64,000 nt of DNA from Hoeflea prorocentri (lineage in GTDB: Bacteria; Pseudomonadota; Alphaproteobacteria; Rhizobiales; Rhizobiaceae), in assembly GCF_027944115.1 (NCBI RefSeq), contig NZ_JAPJZI010000001.1:1-64000 (forward strand), read 5' to 3'. Of the stretch, positions 54,290 to 62,523 are shown one piece after another; within the stretch, counting starts at the first letter, position 1, and each line of letters opens with the position of its first letter. The notes under the pieces are model-generated. The model saw nothing but the letters and a program-made list of their open reading frames with translations. It did no database searches and had not been told where the DNA came from. Position numbers and translations under genes: made by a program.

Positions 54290-54700
54290 TTATGTCCGCA
54301 GCTGCCCAAAGTCGCACGTGCCTGTGGGTGTCCGCCGACCCTCGTAAAGGTGAGGAAATCGGTAAGGTACCTGGAACTAACCCCTCCAGTCGGTTTGTCG
54401 GCCAACCGCCAAATCGAGGACATCTTGAAGCAACGACGGTGCGGGCCTTTATGGTGTCTGCCGGCTGTCCAAAGGCCGGGGTTACTGCAGAGGCACACCT
54501 TCATTGCCGGACGTGCGGTCGGGGTTCCCAACCAATCCAAGGCAGACAAAGCAGGAGCATTCGGACCGGTTTCGGCCCGGGGTTCCATCGTCGCATCGAC
54601 CATGTGTCGCGGAGCCGGTTTTTCCACCCGTCGGTTCCCTGACAAGTGATCGAATGCACTTTGTCATCCGGAGTGATCCGGATTTGATTGGGAGAACCCG
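54290..54700 (+). ncRNA. Candidate speF-type leader RNA upstream of ornithine decarboxylase
   Basis: About 400 nt of non-coding sequence precede the type III ornithine decarboxylase. The speF motif is a known structured leader at exactly this place in Rhizobiales. Visible elements are the stem CTGGA...TCCAG near 54370-54390 and two mutually exclusive stems: GGCCTTT (54444-54450) with AAAGGCC (54471-54477), or CCGGC (54461-54465) with GCCGG (54475-54479). A stem GGAGCCG/CGGTTCC (54611-54638) lies ahead of the ribosome site. I recall the motif by location, not by full consensus, so the identity is tentative. Confidence 0.5.
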
Positions 54701-55834
54701 ATGACCACTGAGCGTATTATCGACTTTCTGAACACACGACGACCGGACGGACCGTGCCTCGTTGTCGATCTGGATGTCGTCAGAGACAATTTCACCGCCT
54801 TTCGCCGCGCGCTGCCGGACAGTGCGATCTATTATGCGGTCAAGGCCAATCCATCGCCTGAAATCCTGCGGTTGCTTGCGTCGATGGGATCGAATTTCGA
54901 CGCCGCATCGGTGAGCGAAATCGAAATGGCGCTGGAGGCCGGGGCAACGCCCGACCGCATCTCTTTCGGCAATACGATCAAGAAGGAGCGCGATATTGCG
55001 CGCGCCCATGAGCTGGGCGTGACGATGTTCGCTGTCGATGCTGTTGAAGAGGTGGAGAAGATTGCGCGGGCCGCACCCGGCGCGCGCGTTTTCTGCCGTG
55101 TGCTGACTGATTGTGAAGGTGCGGAATGGCCGCTGTCGCGCAAATTCGGCTGTGCGCCTGATATGGCGCTGGACGTATTGCGTGTGGCCCACACGCTCGG
55201 GCTGACGGCCCATGGCGTTTCGTTTCACGTCGGCTCTCAGCAGACCGATATCAATGCCTGGGACAGGGCGCTCGGCGATGCGCGTGGCGTCTTCGACAGC
55301 CTTGCGGCGGACGGTATTGTCCTGAAAATGGTCAATCTGGGCGGCGGGTTTCCGACCCGTTACCTCAAGGATGTACCGGCGGCGGAAGCCTATGGGCAGG
55401 CGATTTTCGAAGCGCTCAGCCGGCATTTCGGCAACCGGATTCCCGAGACGATTATCGAGCCCGGGCGCGGCATGGTGGGCAATGCCGGGGTGATCAAGGC
55501 CGAGGTGGTTCTTGTCTCGCGCAAGGCCGACAATGACAATCTGCGCTGGGTCTATCTTGATATCGGCAAATTTGGCGGTCTTGCGGAGACCATGGATGAA
55601 GCGATCCGCTATCCGATCCGCACCGCTCGCGACGATGACCGGTTCGAACCCTGTGTTCTGGCCGGCCCGACCTGCGACAGCGCCGATGTCCTCTACGAAA
55701 AGACACCTTATCCATTGCCGGTTTCTCTGACGATCGGCGATGAGGTGCTGATTGAGGGAACGGGTGCCTATACGACCACTTATTCGTCAGTGGCGTTTAA
55801 CGGGTTCGAGCCGCTCAAATCCTACGTGATCTGA
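54701..55834 (+). CDS. Type III PLP-dependent ornithine/lysine decarboxylase
   Basis: A 377-residue alanine-racemase-fold decarboxylase that makes putrescine (or cadaverine). The PLP lysine is Lys48 (YYAVKANPSP); the Gly-rich phosphate loop is NLGGGFPTRY (212-221) and EPGRGMV (253-259); the active-site cysteine of the other subunit is Cys325 (GPTCDSAD). GGGAG precedes ATG 54701. The long upstream leader suggests control of translation or transcription by polyamine level. Confidence 0.94.
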   Translation: MTTERIIDFLNTRRPDGPCLVVDLDVVRDNFTAFRRALPDSAIYYAVKANPSPEILRLLASMGSNFDAASVSEIEMALEAGATPDRISFGNTIKKERDIARAHELGVTMFAVDAVEEVEKIARAAPGARVFCRVLTDCEGAEWPLSRKFGCAPDMALDVLRVAHTLGLTAHGVSFHVGSQQTDINAWDRALGDARGVFDSLAADGIVLKMVNLGGGFPTRYLKDVPAAEAYGQAIFEALSRHFGNRIPETIIEPGRGMVGNAGVIKAEVVLVSRKADNDNLRWVYLDIGKFGGLAETMDEAIRYPIRTARDDDRFEPCVLAGPTCDSADVLYEKTPYPLPVSLTIGDEVLIEGTGAYTTTYSSVAFNGFEPLKSYVI

Positions 55835-55878
55835 CCGTTTCGGCCAGAATCAACCAGTAAAGAAGAGGTGCGGAAAGC

Positions 55879-56823
55879 TCAGCTTTTCGCACGCTTCGAC
55901 AGTTCATGAAGCCAGGGTGCATCGGCACCGGAGCGTGAAACGGTTATCGCCGCAACTTCTGTTCCGAAGGTCAGGGCGGCTTTAAGCAGCGCTGCGTCGA
56001 TCTCGGCAATGCCGGGTTTTGTCAGAACGCCGAGATCGGAGAGTTTCGCCAGAAGCCCGGCGTTGAATGTGTCTCCGGCGCCAACTGTGTCGACAACCTT
56101 TACCCGTTTTGGTTTTACGCTGATGCGTTCTCCGTCCGACATGAGCGCGGTCACCTCATCACCGCCGCGTGTCAGAACGATCAGGGACGGCCCCATTCTT
56201 TGCAGCATGCGGCATTTGTGATCGAGTGTACCTTCGCCCGGAACGAGCCAGGATAGATCCTCATCGGACACCTTGACGATGTCGCTCAACTCGATCATCG
56301 CGTTGATGCGCTTGCGGTAGGTCTTGGTGTCGGAGATGAAGCCTGTGCGGATGTTGGGATCGAGCATGATCACCCGGTCGCGGGCTTCGCGTCTTTGCAG
56401 ATAGGCAAGCGTTTCCGCACAGGGTTCGTTGATCAGGCTGATGCCGCCGAAAAAGAGGGCGGAGACATCGGCCGGTATGGACGGCAGCCGCTCTGCCGTC
56501 AGCATCCGCCCGGCGCTCATCTCATCATAGAATGTGTAGCTTGCCTGGCCGTCAGTAAGTTCGACAAAGGCCAGGGTCGTGGGCCGGTCGCTCGAAACGC
56601 AAAGGCTGTGGTCCACCTTGCTGCTTTCCAGCGTTGCCTTCAATTGCTGGCCGAACAGATCCGTTGACAGGCCAAAAAAGAACCCGGCGGACTTTTCCAG
56701 CCGCCCAAGCGCAATCGCGGTGTTGAAGACCGCCCCGCCGGCGAGCGGTTGAAAGCCCCGGACGCCGTCAGCGCCGGTCATCGGGATCATATCGATCAGT
56801 GCTTCTCCGCAGCAAAGGATCAT
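55879..56823 (-). CDS. PfkB family sugar kinase (fructokinase-like)
   Basis: A 314-residue ribokinase-fold kinase. The N terminus MILCCGEALIDMIP and the C-terminal signature DTVGAGDTFNAGLLAKL with the catalytic Asp are intact. It likely phosphorylates fructose or a related ketose. It overlaps the upstream isomerase gene by 4 nt, so the ketose made there is the probable substrate. Confidence 0.9.
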   Translation of the reverse strand: MILCCGEALIDMIPMTGADGVRGFQPLAGGAVFNTAIALGRLEKSAGFFFGLSTDLFGQQLKATLESSKVDHSLCVSSDRPTTLAFVELTDGQASYTFYDEMSAGRMLTAERLPSIPADVSALFFGGISLINEPCAETLAYLQRREARDRVIMLDPNIRTGFISDTKTYRKRINAMIELSDIVKVSDEDLSWLVPGEGTLDHKCRMLQRMGPSLIVLTRGGDEVTALMSDGERISVKPKRVKVVDTVGAGDTFNAGLLAKLSDLGVLTKPGIAEIDAALLKAALTFGTEVAAITVSRSGADAPWLHELSKRAKS

Positions 56824-57512
56824 GAGGCGCTCCGGTTGATATGGGTGTCATAGTCTGAGACGAGAAGATGAACGGGCGGTGTGTCTTCCTCAGCGGTCGA
56901 AAACCGCTTGATCGGCATTTCGAAGACATTGTCCGTCTTGTCGTCGTTGACGGTGGAGACCTCGCCGATCAGCACATCCTCTTTCTCGGCCCAGAATGCG
57001 TGCCAGACGCCGGGCACAAGGGTAACGCTTTCGCCGGGATCGAGCTTGAGCAGGCCGCCGGCTTCAAGTGTGCGCATCCGTCCGTCAACCGGAACGCTGA
57101 CCTTTGCGGACCGGTCAATCGAGCCATCTTCTTCAGACTCAAAGAGCTCCAGCACCAGCTTGCCGCCGCCGCGATTGATGATGTCTTCCGCCTTGATATT
57201 GTGGCGATGCATGGGACTGAGCTGGTCCTTGCGCGAGATCATGATTTTTTCGGCATACAACATGCCGCGGCCGGAAGCGAGGTCGGCGGCGTCTCCATTC
57301 CTGACCGTAAACAGAAAAAGGCCCATTTCGTCGAACCGGCCCTCGCCATAGTCGGTAATGTCCCAACCCATGCCTCGTTCGATGATCATTGAATCAGCAT
57401 TGGCCTGCATGTCTTCGGGCGTCCAATAGGCAAAAGGCGGCATGACATATCCGAAGGATCGGATAAAGGCATCGCCGCTTTTCAGGATTTCGTTGATCTG
57501 TGAGCGTTTCAT
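56820..57512 (-). CDS. D-lyxose/D-mannose-type ketol isomerase (cupin)
   Basis: A 230-residue cupin isomerase of the D-lyxose isomerase group. The N terminus MKRSQINEILKSGDAFIRSF, the metal-binding HRHNIKAEDIINRGGGK and the later PGVWHAFWAE with its His fit the family. It would convert D-lyxose to D-xylulose or D-mannose to D-fructose, using Mn. Coupling by a 4-nt overlap to a PfkB kinase favours mannose to fructose to fructose phosphate. Confidence 0.87.
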   Translation of the reverse strand: MKRSQINEILKSGDAFIRSFGYVMPPFAYWTPEDMQANADSMIIERGMGWDITDYGEGRFDEMGLFLFTVRNGDAADLASGRGMLYAEKIMISRKDQLSPMHRHNIKAEDIINRGGGKLVLELFESEEDGSIDRSAKVSVPVDGRMRTLEAGGLLKLDPGESVTLVPGVWHAFWAEKEDVLIGEVSTVNDDKTDNVFEMPIKRFSTAEEDTPPVHLLVSDYDTHINRSAS

Positions 57513-57609
57513 TGTTTCTTCCGTGGCAGCGCCATTGTCGACACACGGTTCCCCGTGTCTTTCTTAGCATCCATTGCCGGGAGGATAAGAGGCCAAATGG
57601 GCCTGTATA

Positions 57610-58584
57610 TCAAGCGGTCAGATCGGCGACCCCACAGTCTCCGGTCTCAGTGCCGAAAACCAGCTGTACACCCCGGCGGCTCCAGCCCATCGTGCTGACC
57701 GCCCCGCGTCCGCCGCGCCGCAGCACCGCTTCCTTGCCGTCCGAGATCCTTGCAACGGTGATCATGCCGTCGCCGTAGCCGATGGCGACGGCATCGTCGG
57801 TCGGATGGCAGGCGACGCATGTCACCGTGGTATCGCCGCGGGTGCCGAGCTCAAGCGGCGCCTTGCCCATGGGGCCGTCCTTGCCCGAAAACGGCCAGAC
57901 GATGGCTGCCGGTGCGCCTGAAGAGGCCAGCCATTTGCCTTTGGCGCTCCAGCTGAGCGATTTGACCTTCGCAGGATAGCCCGACATGCGCATGTGCTTG
58001 CCGTCTTTCAGGCGCCAGCCGTGCAAGGCGTTCTCCTGCATCGAGGAGACGAGATATTTGCCGTCCGGGGAAAATGTGACAAGTGTGTGCGCGCCCTTCC
58101 AGTCAAGGTCGACGGGTTCGGTCTGAAGGCCGGCCCAATGCAGTGAGACGCCGTTATAGCGCGCGGCGGCGATACGCATGCCTTTGGGCGCAAAGGCCAG
58201 ACCTTCCACGGTGCGCTGCTCCTGGAACTCAACGAGAGTGCCGTCGGATTTACGCACCATAGCCGCGCGGCCGGTCGCAAAGGCGACCGCACCTTGAGGC
58301 CCGGCAGCCACACAGGTGATCCATTTGCCGGGATATTCCGCAAGCACCGTCGTCGCGCCACTTCTGTCCGTGGCTGTCACCTTGCCGTCTTCTCCGCCCG
58401 TTATGAGTTGATCGCCAGCCGGAGTGCGCGCGGCGCAAAGCAGGCCGTCATGCGGATTTGAGGAATGGGCACCGTGATCAAGCCGGTGGACTGTTCCGTC
58501 GGCCAGGGCAAAAAACGGACTGTCCCAGAGATAGGCCGCGGCGATACAGTGCCCGCTCAGTTCGAAAGGTGCGATTGTCGGCAT
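57610..58584 (-). CDS. WD40 repeat protein, CobW-linked
   Basis: A 324-residue cytoplasmic protein made of degenerate WD40-type beta-propeller repeats (for example TLVTFSPDGKYLVSSMQENA and SLSWSAKGKWLASSGAPAAI, each ending in an Ala- or Trp-rich strand). No signal peptide. It follows the CobW-type gene by 8 nt, a pairing I recall from other alphaproteobacteria. It could be a scaffold for metal transfer to a client, but no function is proven. Confidence 0.82.
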   Translation of the reverse strand: MPTIAPFELSGHCIAAAYLWDSPFFALADGTVHRLDHGAHSSNPHDGLLCAARTPAGDQLITGGEDGKVTATDRSGATTVLAEYPGKWITCVAAGPQGAVAFATGRAAMVRKSDGTLVEFQEQRTVEGLAFAPKGMRIAAARYNGVSLHWAGLQTEPVDLDWKGAHTLVTFSPDGKYLVSSMQENALHGWRLKDGKHMRMSGYPAKVKSLSWSAKGKWLASSGAPAAIVWPFSGKDGPMGKAPLELGTRGDTTVTCVACHPTDDAVAIGYGDGMITVARISDGKEAVLRRGGRGAVSTMGWSRRGVQLVFGTETGDCGVADLTA

Positions 58585-58592
58585 GGGCCGTC

Positions 58593-59633
58593 CTATGCCT
58601 GGCAGGCCTCGAAGGTCCGTTTGAGCTTTTCGTGATCGAGGTCGCGGCCGATGAACACGATGCGGCTCTCGCGCTCTTCCCCGGCGTTCCACGGGCGCTG
58701 GTGATCGCCTTCGACGATCATATGGATACCTTGGACGACGTAGCGGTCGTCGTCACCGTCAAAGGCAATGATCCCCTTGAGCCGCAGGATGTTCGGTCCG
58801 TCGATCTGCGTCGTTTTCTGGATCCAGGGAAAGAACAGATCGGGTTTGACGGGGCCGGCCCGCAATGAGATCGACTGAACGGATGTGTCGTGAATGTCCG
58901 ACACCTTGGCATGCTCATGATGGTGTTCATGCTCGTGATCATGATCGCAGCCCGGTCCGCAGGCGTGGTCCGCATGGCCGTGTTCGAGAAAATGCGGGTC
59001 ATTGTCGAGGGCGCGCTGCAGATCGAAGGCGCCGCGGTCGAGTACCTCGGGGAGTGAAATCGCCGCGCGCTCGGTGCGGTGGATGCGGGCGGACGGGTTG
59101 ATCGCGCGGATGCTTGCTTCCACCGAGGCGAGCTGTTCCGCATCGACGAGGTCCGTTTTGTTCAATAGCACCACATCGGAGAAGGCGATCTGATCCTCCG
59201 CTTCCTGGCTGTCTTTCAGGCGCAAAGGCAGGTGTTTGGCATCGACAAGCGCCACCACCGCATCCAGGCGCGTCTTGGCGCGCACGTCGTCGTCCATGAA
59301 AAAAGTCTGGGCAACCGGTGCCGGATCGGCAAGGCCGGTTGTTTCCACGATGATGGCGTCGAAGCGGCCCGGCCGGCGCATCAGGCCTTCCACGACACGG
59401 ATAAGGTCACCGCGTACCGTGCAGCATACGCAGCCATTGTTCATCTCGTAGATTTCTTCGTCCGATTCGACGATGAGATCATTATCGATGCCGATTTCGC
59501 CGAACTCGTTGACGATGACCGCATACCGTTTGCCATGGTCTTCGGAGAGGATCCGGTTGAGAAGGGTCGTTTTGCCCGATCCGAGGTAACCGGTCAGTAC
59601 GGTCACCGGAATGGAATTGGCGGCTTCGTTCAT
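58593..59633 (-). CDS. CobW/ZigA-type GTP-binding metallochaperone
   Basis: A 346-residue COG0523 G3E GTPase. The P-loop GYLGSGKT is at residues 15-22, the metal motif GCVCC at 67-71 (Cys68/70/71) and NKTD for guanine. A histidine-rich insert (HADHACGPGCDHDHEHEHHH) and the CobW C-terminal domain follow. Such proteins deliver zinc or cobalt. Two adjacent ATGs exist (59636 and 59633); the ribosome site AGGAG is best spaced for 59633. The gene pairs with the WD40 gene, and a creatininase-like Zn enzyme lies just upstream. Confidence 0.9.
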   Translation of the reverse strand: MNEAANSIPVTVLTGYLGSGKTTLLNRILSEDHGKRYAVIVNEFGEIGIDNDLIVESDEEIYEMNNGCVCCTVRGDLIRVVEGLMRRPGRFDAIIVETTGLADPAPVAQTFFMDDDVRAKTRLDAVVALVDAKHLPLRLKDSQEAEDQIAFSDVVLLNKTDLVDAEQLASVEASIRAINPSARIHRTERAAISLPEVLDRGAFDLQRALDNDPHFLEHGHADHACGPGCDHDHEHEHHHEHAKVSDIHDTSVQSISLRAGPVKPDLFFPWIQKTTQIDGPNILRLKGIIAFDGDDDRYVVQGIHMIVEGDHQRPWNAGEERESRIVFIGRDLDHEKLKRTFEACQA

Positions 59634-59696
59634 CATAAGCTCCTGACGTTGGAACCGCATATAGGCGATCACTGGCTCGCGCGCCAGCCACAGCGT

Positions 59697-60488
59697 TCAA
59701 CGCAGGCGGCTGATATCGAAGCTGTGAATGTCCTGCAGCAACTCGATCAGCCCGGCAACGCTGTGGGAAATCAGGGCCTCGCCCTTATCAGCGGTCGCTG
59801 CAAGGGCGTTTCCGGTGGCGCCGTGCGGGTTCAGATCGGAGATTTTCCAGCCGAAGGCGTGGGGCCCGTAGGCGCGAAGGTGCCTTGCCGAATTCTGAAG
59901 CGTCTCCTGATAGGATTCAAAATCCTCAGCCTTGGCGATATCCACGAGGTCGGGACGCAGCGCCAGCATCACTGAGGTTTCGATGTCGCCGGCATGGATG
60001 CCGATGTCTTTTTCCCGTTTGGAAATGAGTCCATCGGGCAGGCCGAAGCGGGTCCAGCTTGTCGCCACTGCGAGCATGGAAAAGCGTATGCGGGCCTCGG
60101 TGGCAACCACAGTCATCAAGGGCGAATTGCCGCCATGGGCGTTGAGCATGACACATTTGCGCACACCCATTTGCGACAACGATCCGGCGATGTCGAGCCA
60201 GCGATTGATCGCCTCGTCCCAACTCAGGCTGCGTGTGCCTGCAAAGTCCATATGTTCGACAGAATACCCGACTGCCTCCACCGGAAGGAAGGTCACGGGC
60301 AGGTCTTCGGGAAGAGCCTTTGCAGCCGCTTCGGCTATGCCACCGGCGATGATGCTGTCGGTTTCGAACGGAAGATGCGGACCATGCTGCTCATGCGCAC
60401 CGAGCGGGAGAACGGCGATCCAGTCAAGGCGCTCTTCGGCCGGAAGGCCGGGGTCGTTTTCGTTCCATATCGGATGGGGGAAAGCCAT
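59697..60488 (-). CDS. Creatininase family amidohydrolase
   Basis: A 263-residue metal-dependent amidohydrolase with the metal ligands GAHEQHGPHLP, LNAHGGNSP and HAGDIETS. Family members open cyclic amides (creatinine) or act in riboflavin, F420 and mycofactocin pathways; the substrate here is undetermined. It is 63 nt upstream of the CobW-type gene on the same strand, so the metallochaperone might serve this Zn/Mn enzyme, though that is inference. Confidence 0.88.
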   Translation of the reverse strand: MAFPHPIWNENDPGLPAEERLDWIAVLPLGAHEQHGPHLPFETDSIIAGGIAEAAAKALPEDLPVTFLPVEAVGYSVEHMDFAGTRSLSWDEAINRWLDIAGSLSQMGVRKCVMLNAHGGNSPLMTVVATEARIRFSMLAVATSWTRFGLPDGLISKREKDIGIHAGDIETSVMLALRPDLVDIAKAEDFESYQETLQNSARHLRAYGPHAFGWKISDLNPHGATGNALAATADKGEALISHSVAGLIELLQDIHSFDISRLR

Positions 60489-60774
60489 CGGATGAACCTT
60501 TCCTGCTATTTTGTCCGTGCGCAGCCGGACCGGTCATGGAATCGACACGTCCTGAACGTATTCGCATGTGGCGGCGGTTTCAAACCATCCCGTTGAGGTG
60601 TTAGCGGGCTAAAATCTGCCGAGAAGCCTTAAAGTGGCCGCAACCTTTGGGTGAAATTGAAAGATCGTTGATCGCGATTCGGTCAGCGGTCAGATTTTGA
60701 AAAGAAGCCAAGCAAGGTTATAATTCCGTTGCCCAGCAATGCCCGGTTCAGGGCATGTGGATCAGGAGGCCGCC
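60489..60774. other. Divergent intergenic region (creatininase/MarR)
   Basis: About 285 bp with promoters for both neighbours. The only clear element is the sigma-70 type promoter at 60697-60724 for the MarR gene. No further gene seen. Confidence 0.5.
60697..60724 (+). promoter_or_regulatory. Sigma-70 type promoter of the MarR gene
   Basis: TTGAAA, a 16-nt spacer and a perfect TATAAT lie 50 nt before the MarR start. Confidence 0.6.
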
Positions 60775-61242
60775 ATGGCCAAAAAAAGTAAATCCGGCGA
60801 AGACAAGAAAAACAACGAAGACAAAGTCGAGCTGTTTTCTCAGCTTGCGGCTTCGGCGCGCTGTTCGCGCACCCTGCTGTCCAGGCAGCTCCTGTCATGC
60901 GGGCTCTATGCCGGGCAGGATGCGGTTATCCTGGCTCTTGATGCGGAGGATGGATTGTCATTGTCGGTGATTGCCGAGCGATTGGGCGTAAGAGCGCCGA
61001 CGATGACCAAGACGATTAACCGGCTTGCAGCCCAGGGCTTCGTTGACAAAAGGGATTCTGAATCGGACGCCCGCCTATCTCATGTCTTTTTGACAGACAC
61101 GGGCCGCGAAGCCGTGAAGTCGGTCAGAAAGGCCATCCGGAAATCGCAAAAACTCGCGTTGCGGGAAATGAGCCCCAAGGACATCAAATCGCTGACCAAG
61201 CTGTTGCGGCGCGTTGAACAGAACATCGCTTCGGCTCTTTGA
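60775..61242 (+). CDS. MarR family transcriptional regulator
   Basis: A 155-residue winged-helix regulator with a charged, lysine-rich N terminus. The MarR core is LSLSVIAERLGVRAPTMTKT, INRLAAQGFVDKRDSESDAR (wing) and VFLTDTGREAVKSVRKAIRK. AGGAGG precedes ATG 60775. No divergent target with a clear link; the LacI gene follows about 100 nt on. The effector is unknown. Confidence 0.9.
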   Translation: MAKKSKSGEDKKNNEDKVELFSQLAASARCSRTLLSRQLLSCGLYAGQDAVILALDAEDGLSLSVIAERLGVRAPTMTKTINRLAAQGFVDKRDSESDARLSHVFLTDTGREAVKSVRKAIRKSQKLALREMSPKDIKSLTKLLRRVEQNIASAL

Positions 61243-61346
61243 CAAGGCAGCCTTCGACCATCCCTTTTAAAATTTCAGGTTTCAATTTAAAACGGGCGGA
61301 TTGAGGGGTCATATCAGGGCCGCGCAAGCGGCCATGCTGCCATGGG

Positions 61347-62369
61347 GTGTGGTTTTTGGGCCAGAAGGTCAAACTGTCAACAATTGCCGATTCTCTTGGT
61401 CTGTCGACCGCGACCGTGTCGCTGGCTTTGCGCGACAGCCCGCTTGTTGCCGATGCGACGCGGGAGCGGATCAAGGAGCAGGCGCAGGCGCTCGGCTATA
61501 TCTACAACCGCCGCGCAGCCAGCCTGCGCACATCTCGGTCAGGTATTATCGGTGTCGTTGTTCACGACATCATGAACCCGTTCTACGCGGAAATCCTGCG
61601 GGCTATCGAGAGCGAACTCGATCGCAACCGCCAGACTTTCATCCTGTCCAATCACTACGATTCGGTCGAAAAGCAGCGCAATTTCATCGAGACGCTGCTC
61701 CAGCTCGGCGGTGACGGTGTCATCATGTCGCCGGCTATCGGTACGCCCAAACGCGATATCGAACTGGCCGAAGACAACGGCATGCCGGCGATCCTGATTG
61801 CCCGGTCTGTCGACGATGTCCCCGTCCCGACCTATCGCGGAGACGATGCCTATGGAATTGCTCTGGCGACCAATCACCTGATTGGTCTCGGTCACCGCTG
61901 CATCGCTATGGTTGGCGGCACGGATCAGACGTCGACCGGCCGGCACCGCTACCAGGGCTATGTCCAGGCATTGCAGAAAGCCAATATCAAGGTCGATCCG
62001 GATTTGAGAATACCGGGTCCGCGCACCAAGCAGGCAGGCTTTGAGGCGGCGGTCAATTTTCTGTCGCTGCCACAAAAGCCGACGGCTGCCGTGTGCTGGA
62101 ATGATCTGGTTGCCATTGGCCTGATGAACGGTATTGCGCGCGCCGGACTGGTGCCGGGTCAGGATATTTCGGTAACCGGCTATGACGATCTTGAAGAAGC
62201 CTCGATCGCAACGCCGTCGTTGACAACGGTGTGGAACGGCCAGGCGGAAGTGGGCCGTATGGCAGCGCGTGCGCTGCTCGACAAACTCAACGGCTCGAAA
62301 GATGCTGACGGCCTGCATCTTATCCGGCCGGAAATGCGCATTCGGCAGTCGACGTCGCCCCTTAAGTGA
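61347..62369 (+). CDS. LacI family transcriptional regulator
   Basis: A 340-residue LacI/GalR regulator. The helix-turn-helix is at residues ~8-30 (VKLSTIADSLGLSTATVSLA), followed by the hinge and a sugar-binding-like effector domain ending LIRPEMRIRQSTS. The start is uncertain: GTG 61347, or TTG 61356, which is better placed relative to GGGGTG at 61342. It is 154 nt upstream of a TRAP solute receptor that it probably controls. No clean operator dyad was found. Confidence 0.88.
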   Translation: MWFLGQKVKLSTIADSLGLSTATVSLALRDSPLVADATRERIKEQAQALGYIYNRRAASLRTSRSGIIGVVVHDIMNPFYAEILRAIESELDRNRQTFILSNHYDSVEKQRNFIETLLQLGGDGVIMSPAIGTPKRDIELAEDNGMPAILIARSVDDVPVPTYRGDDAYGIALATNHLIGLGHRCIAMVGGTDQTSTGRHRYQGYVQALQKANIKVDPDLRIPGPRTKQAGFEAAVNFLSLPQKPTAAVCWNDLVAIGLMNGIARAGLVPGQDISVTGYDDLEEASIATPSLTTVWNGQAEVGRMAARALLDKLNGSKDADGLHLIRPEMRIRQSTSPLK

Positions 62370-62523
62370 TTCGTCGCTGATGCTTCCCGGCAGGGTTTGC
62401 AGGAGCAAAGGGGCAGGCCATATCGTTTGCATGGGCAGCGACAAGGTGTAATCTTGAGCAAGACCCGTTCGGCCTGCTATTGGCCGGGTCCGGCTATCCG
62501 CAGAACCCGACAGGAGGACAAGC

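Noticed and set aside
54220-54645. N-terminal extension of the amidase to 556 residues
   Set aside because: The extra 142 residues show no homology, have no start signals and coincide with the structured leader of the divergent decarboxylase.
54482-55426. A 314-codon minus-strand frame opposite the decarboxylase and its leader
   Set aside because: Overlaps the active-site half of a conserved PLP enzyme; basic, low-complexity translation.
61265-61292. AT-rich near-dyad (TTTTAAAATT...AATTTAAAAC) as an operator of the second LacI gene
   Set aside because: The arms are offset by one base, mostly simple A/T runs, and lack the central CG expected for LacI operators.
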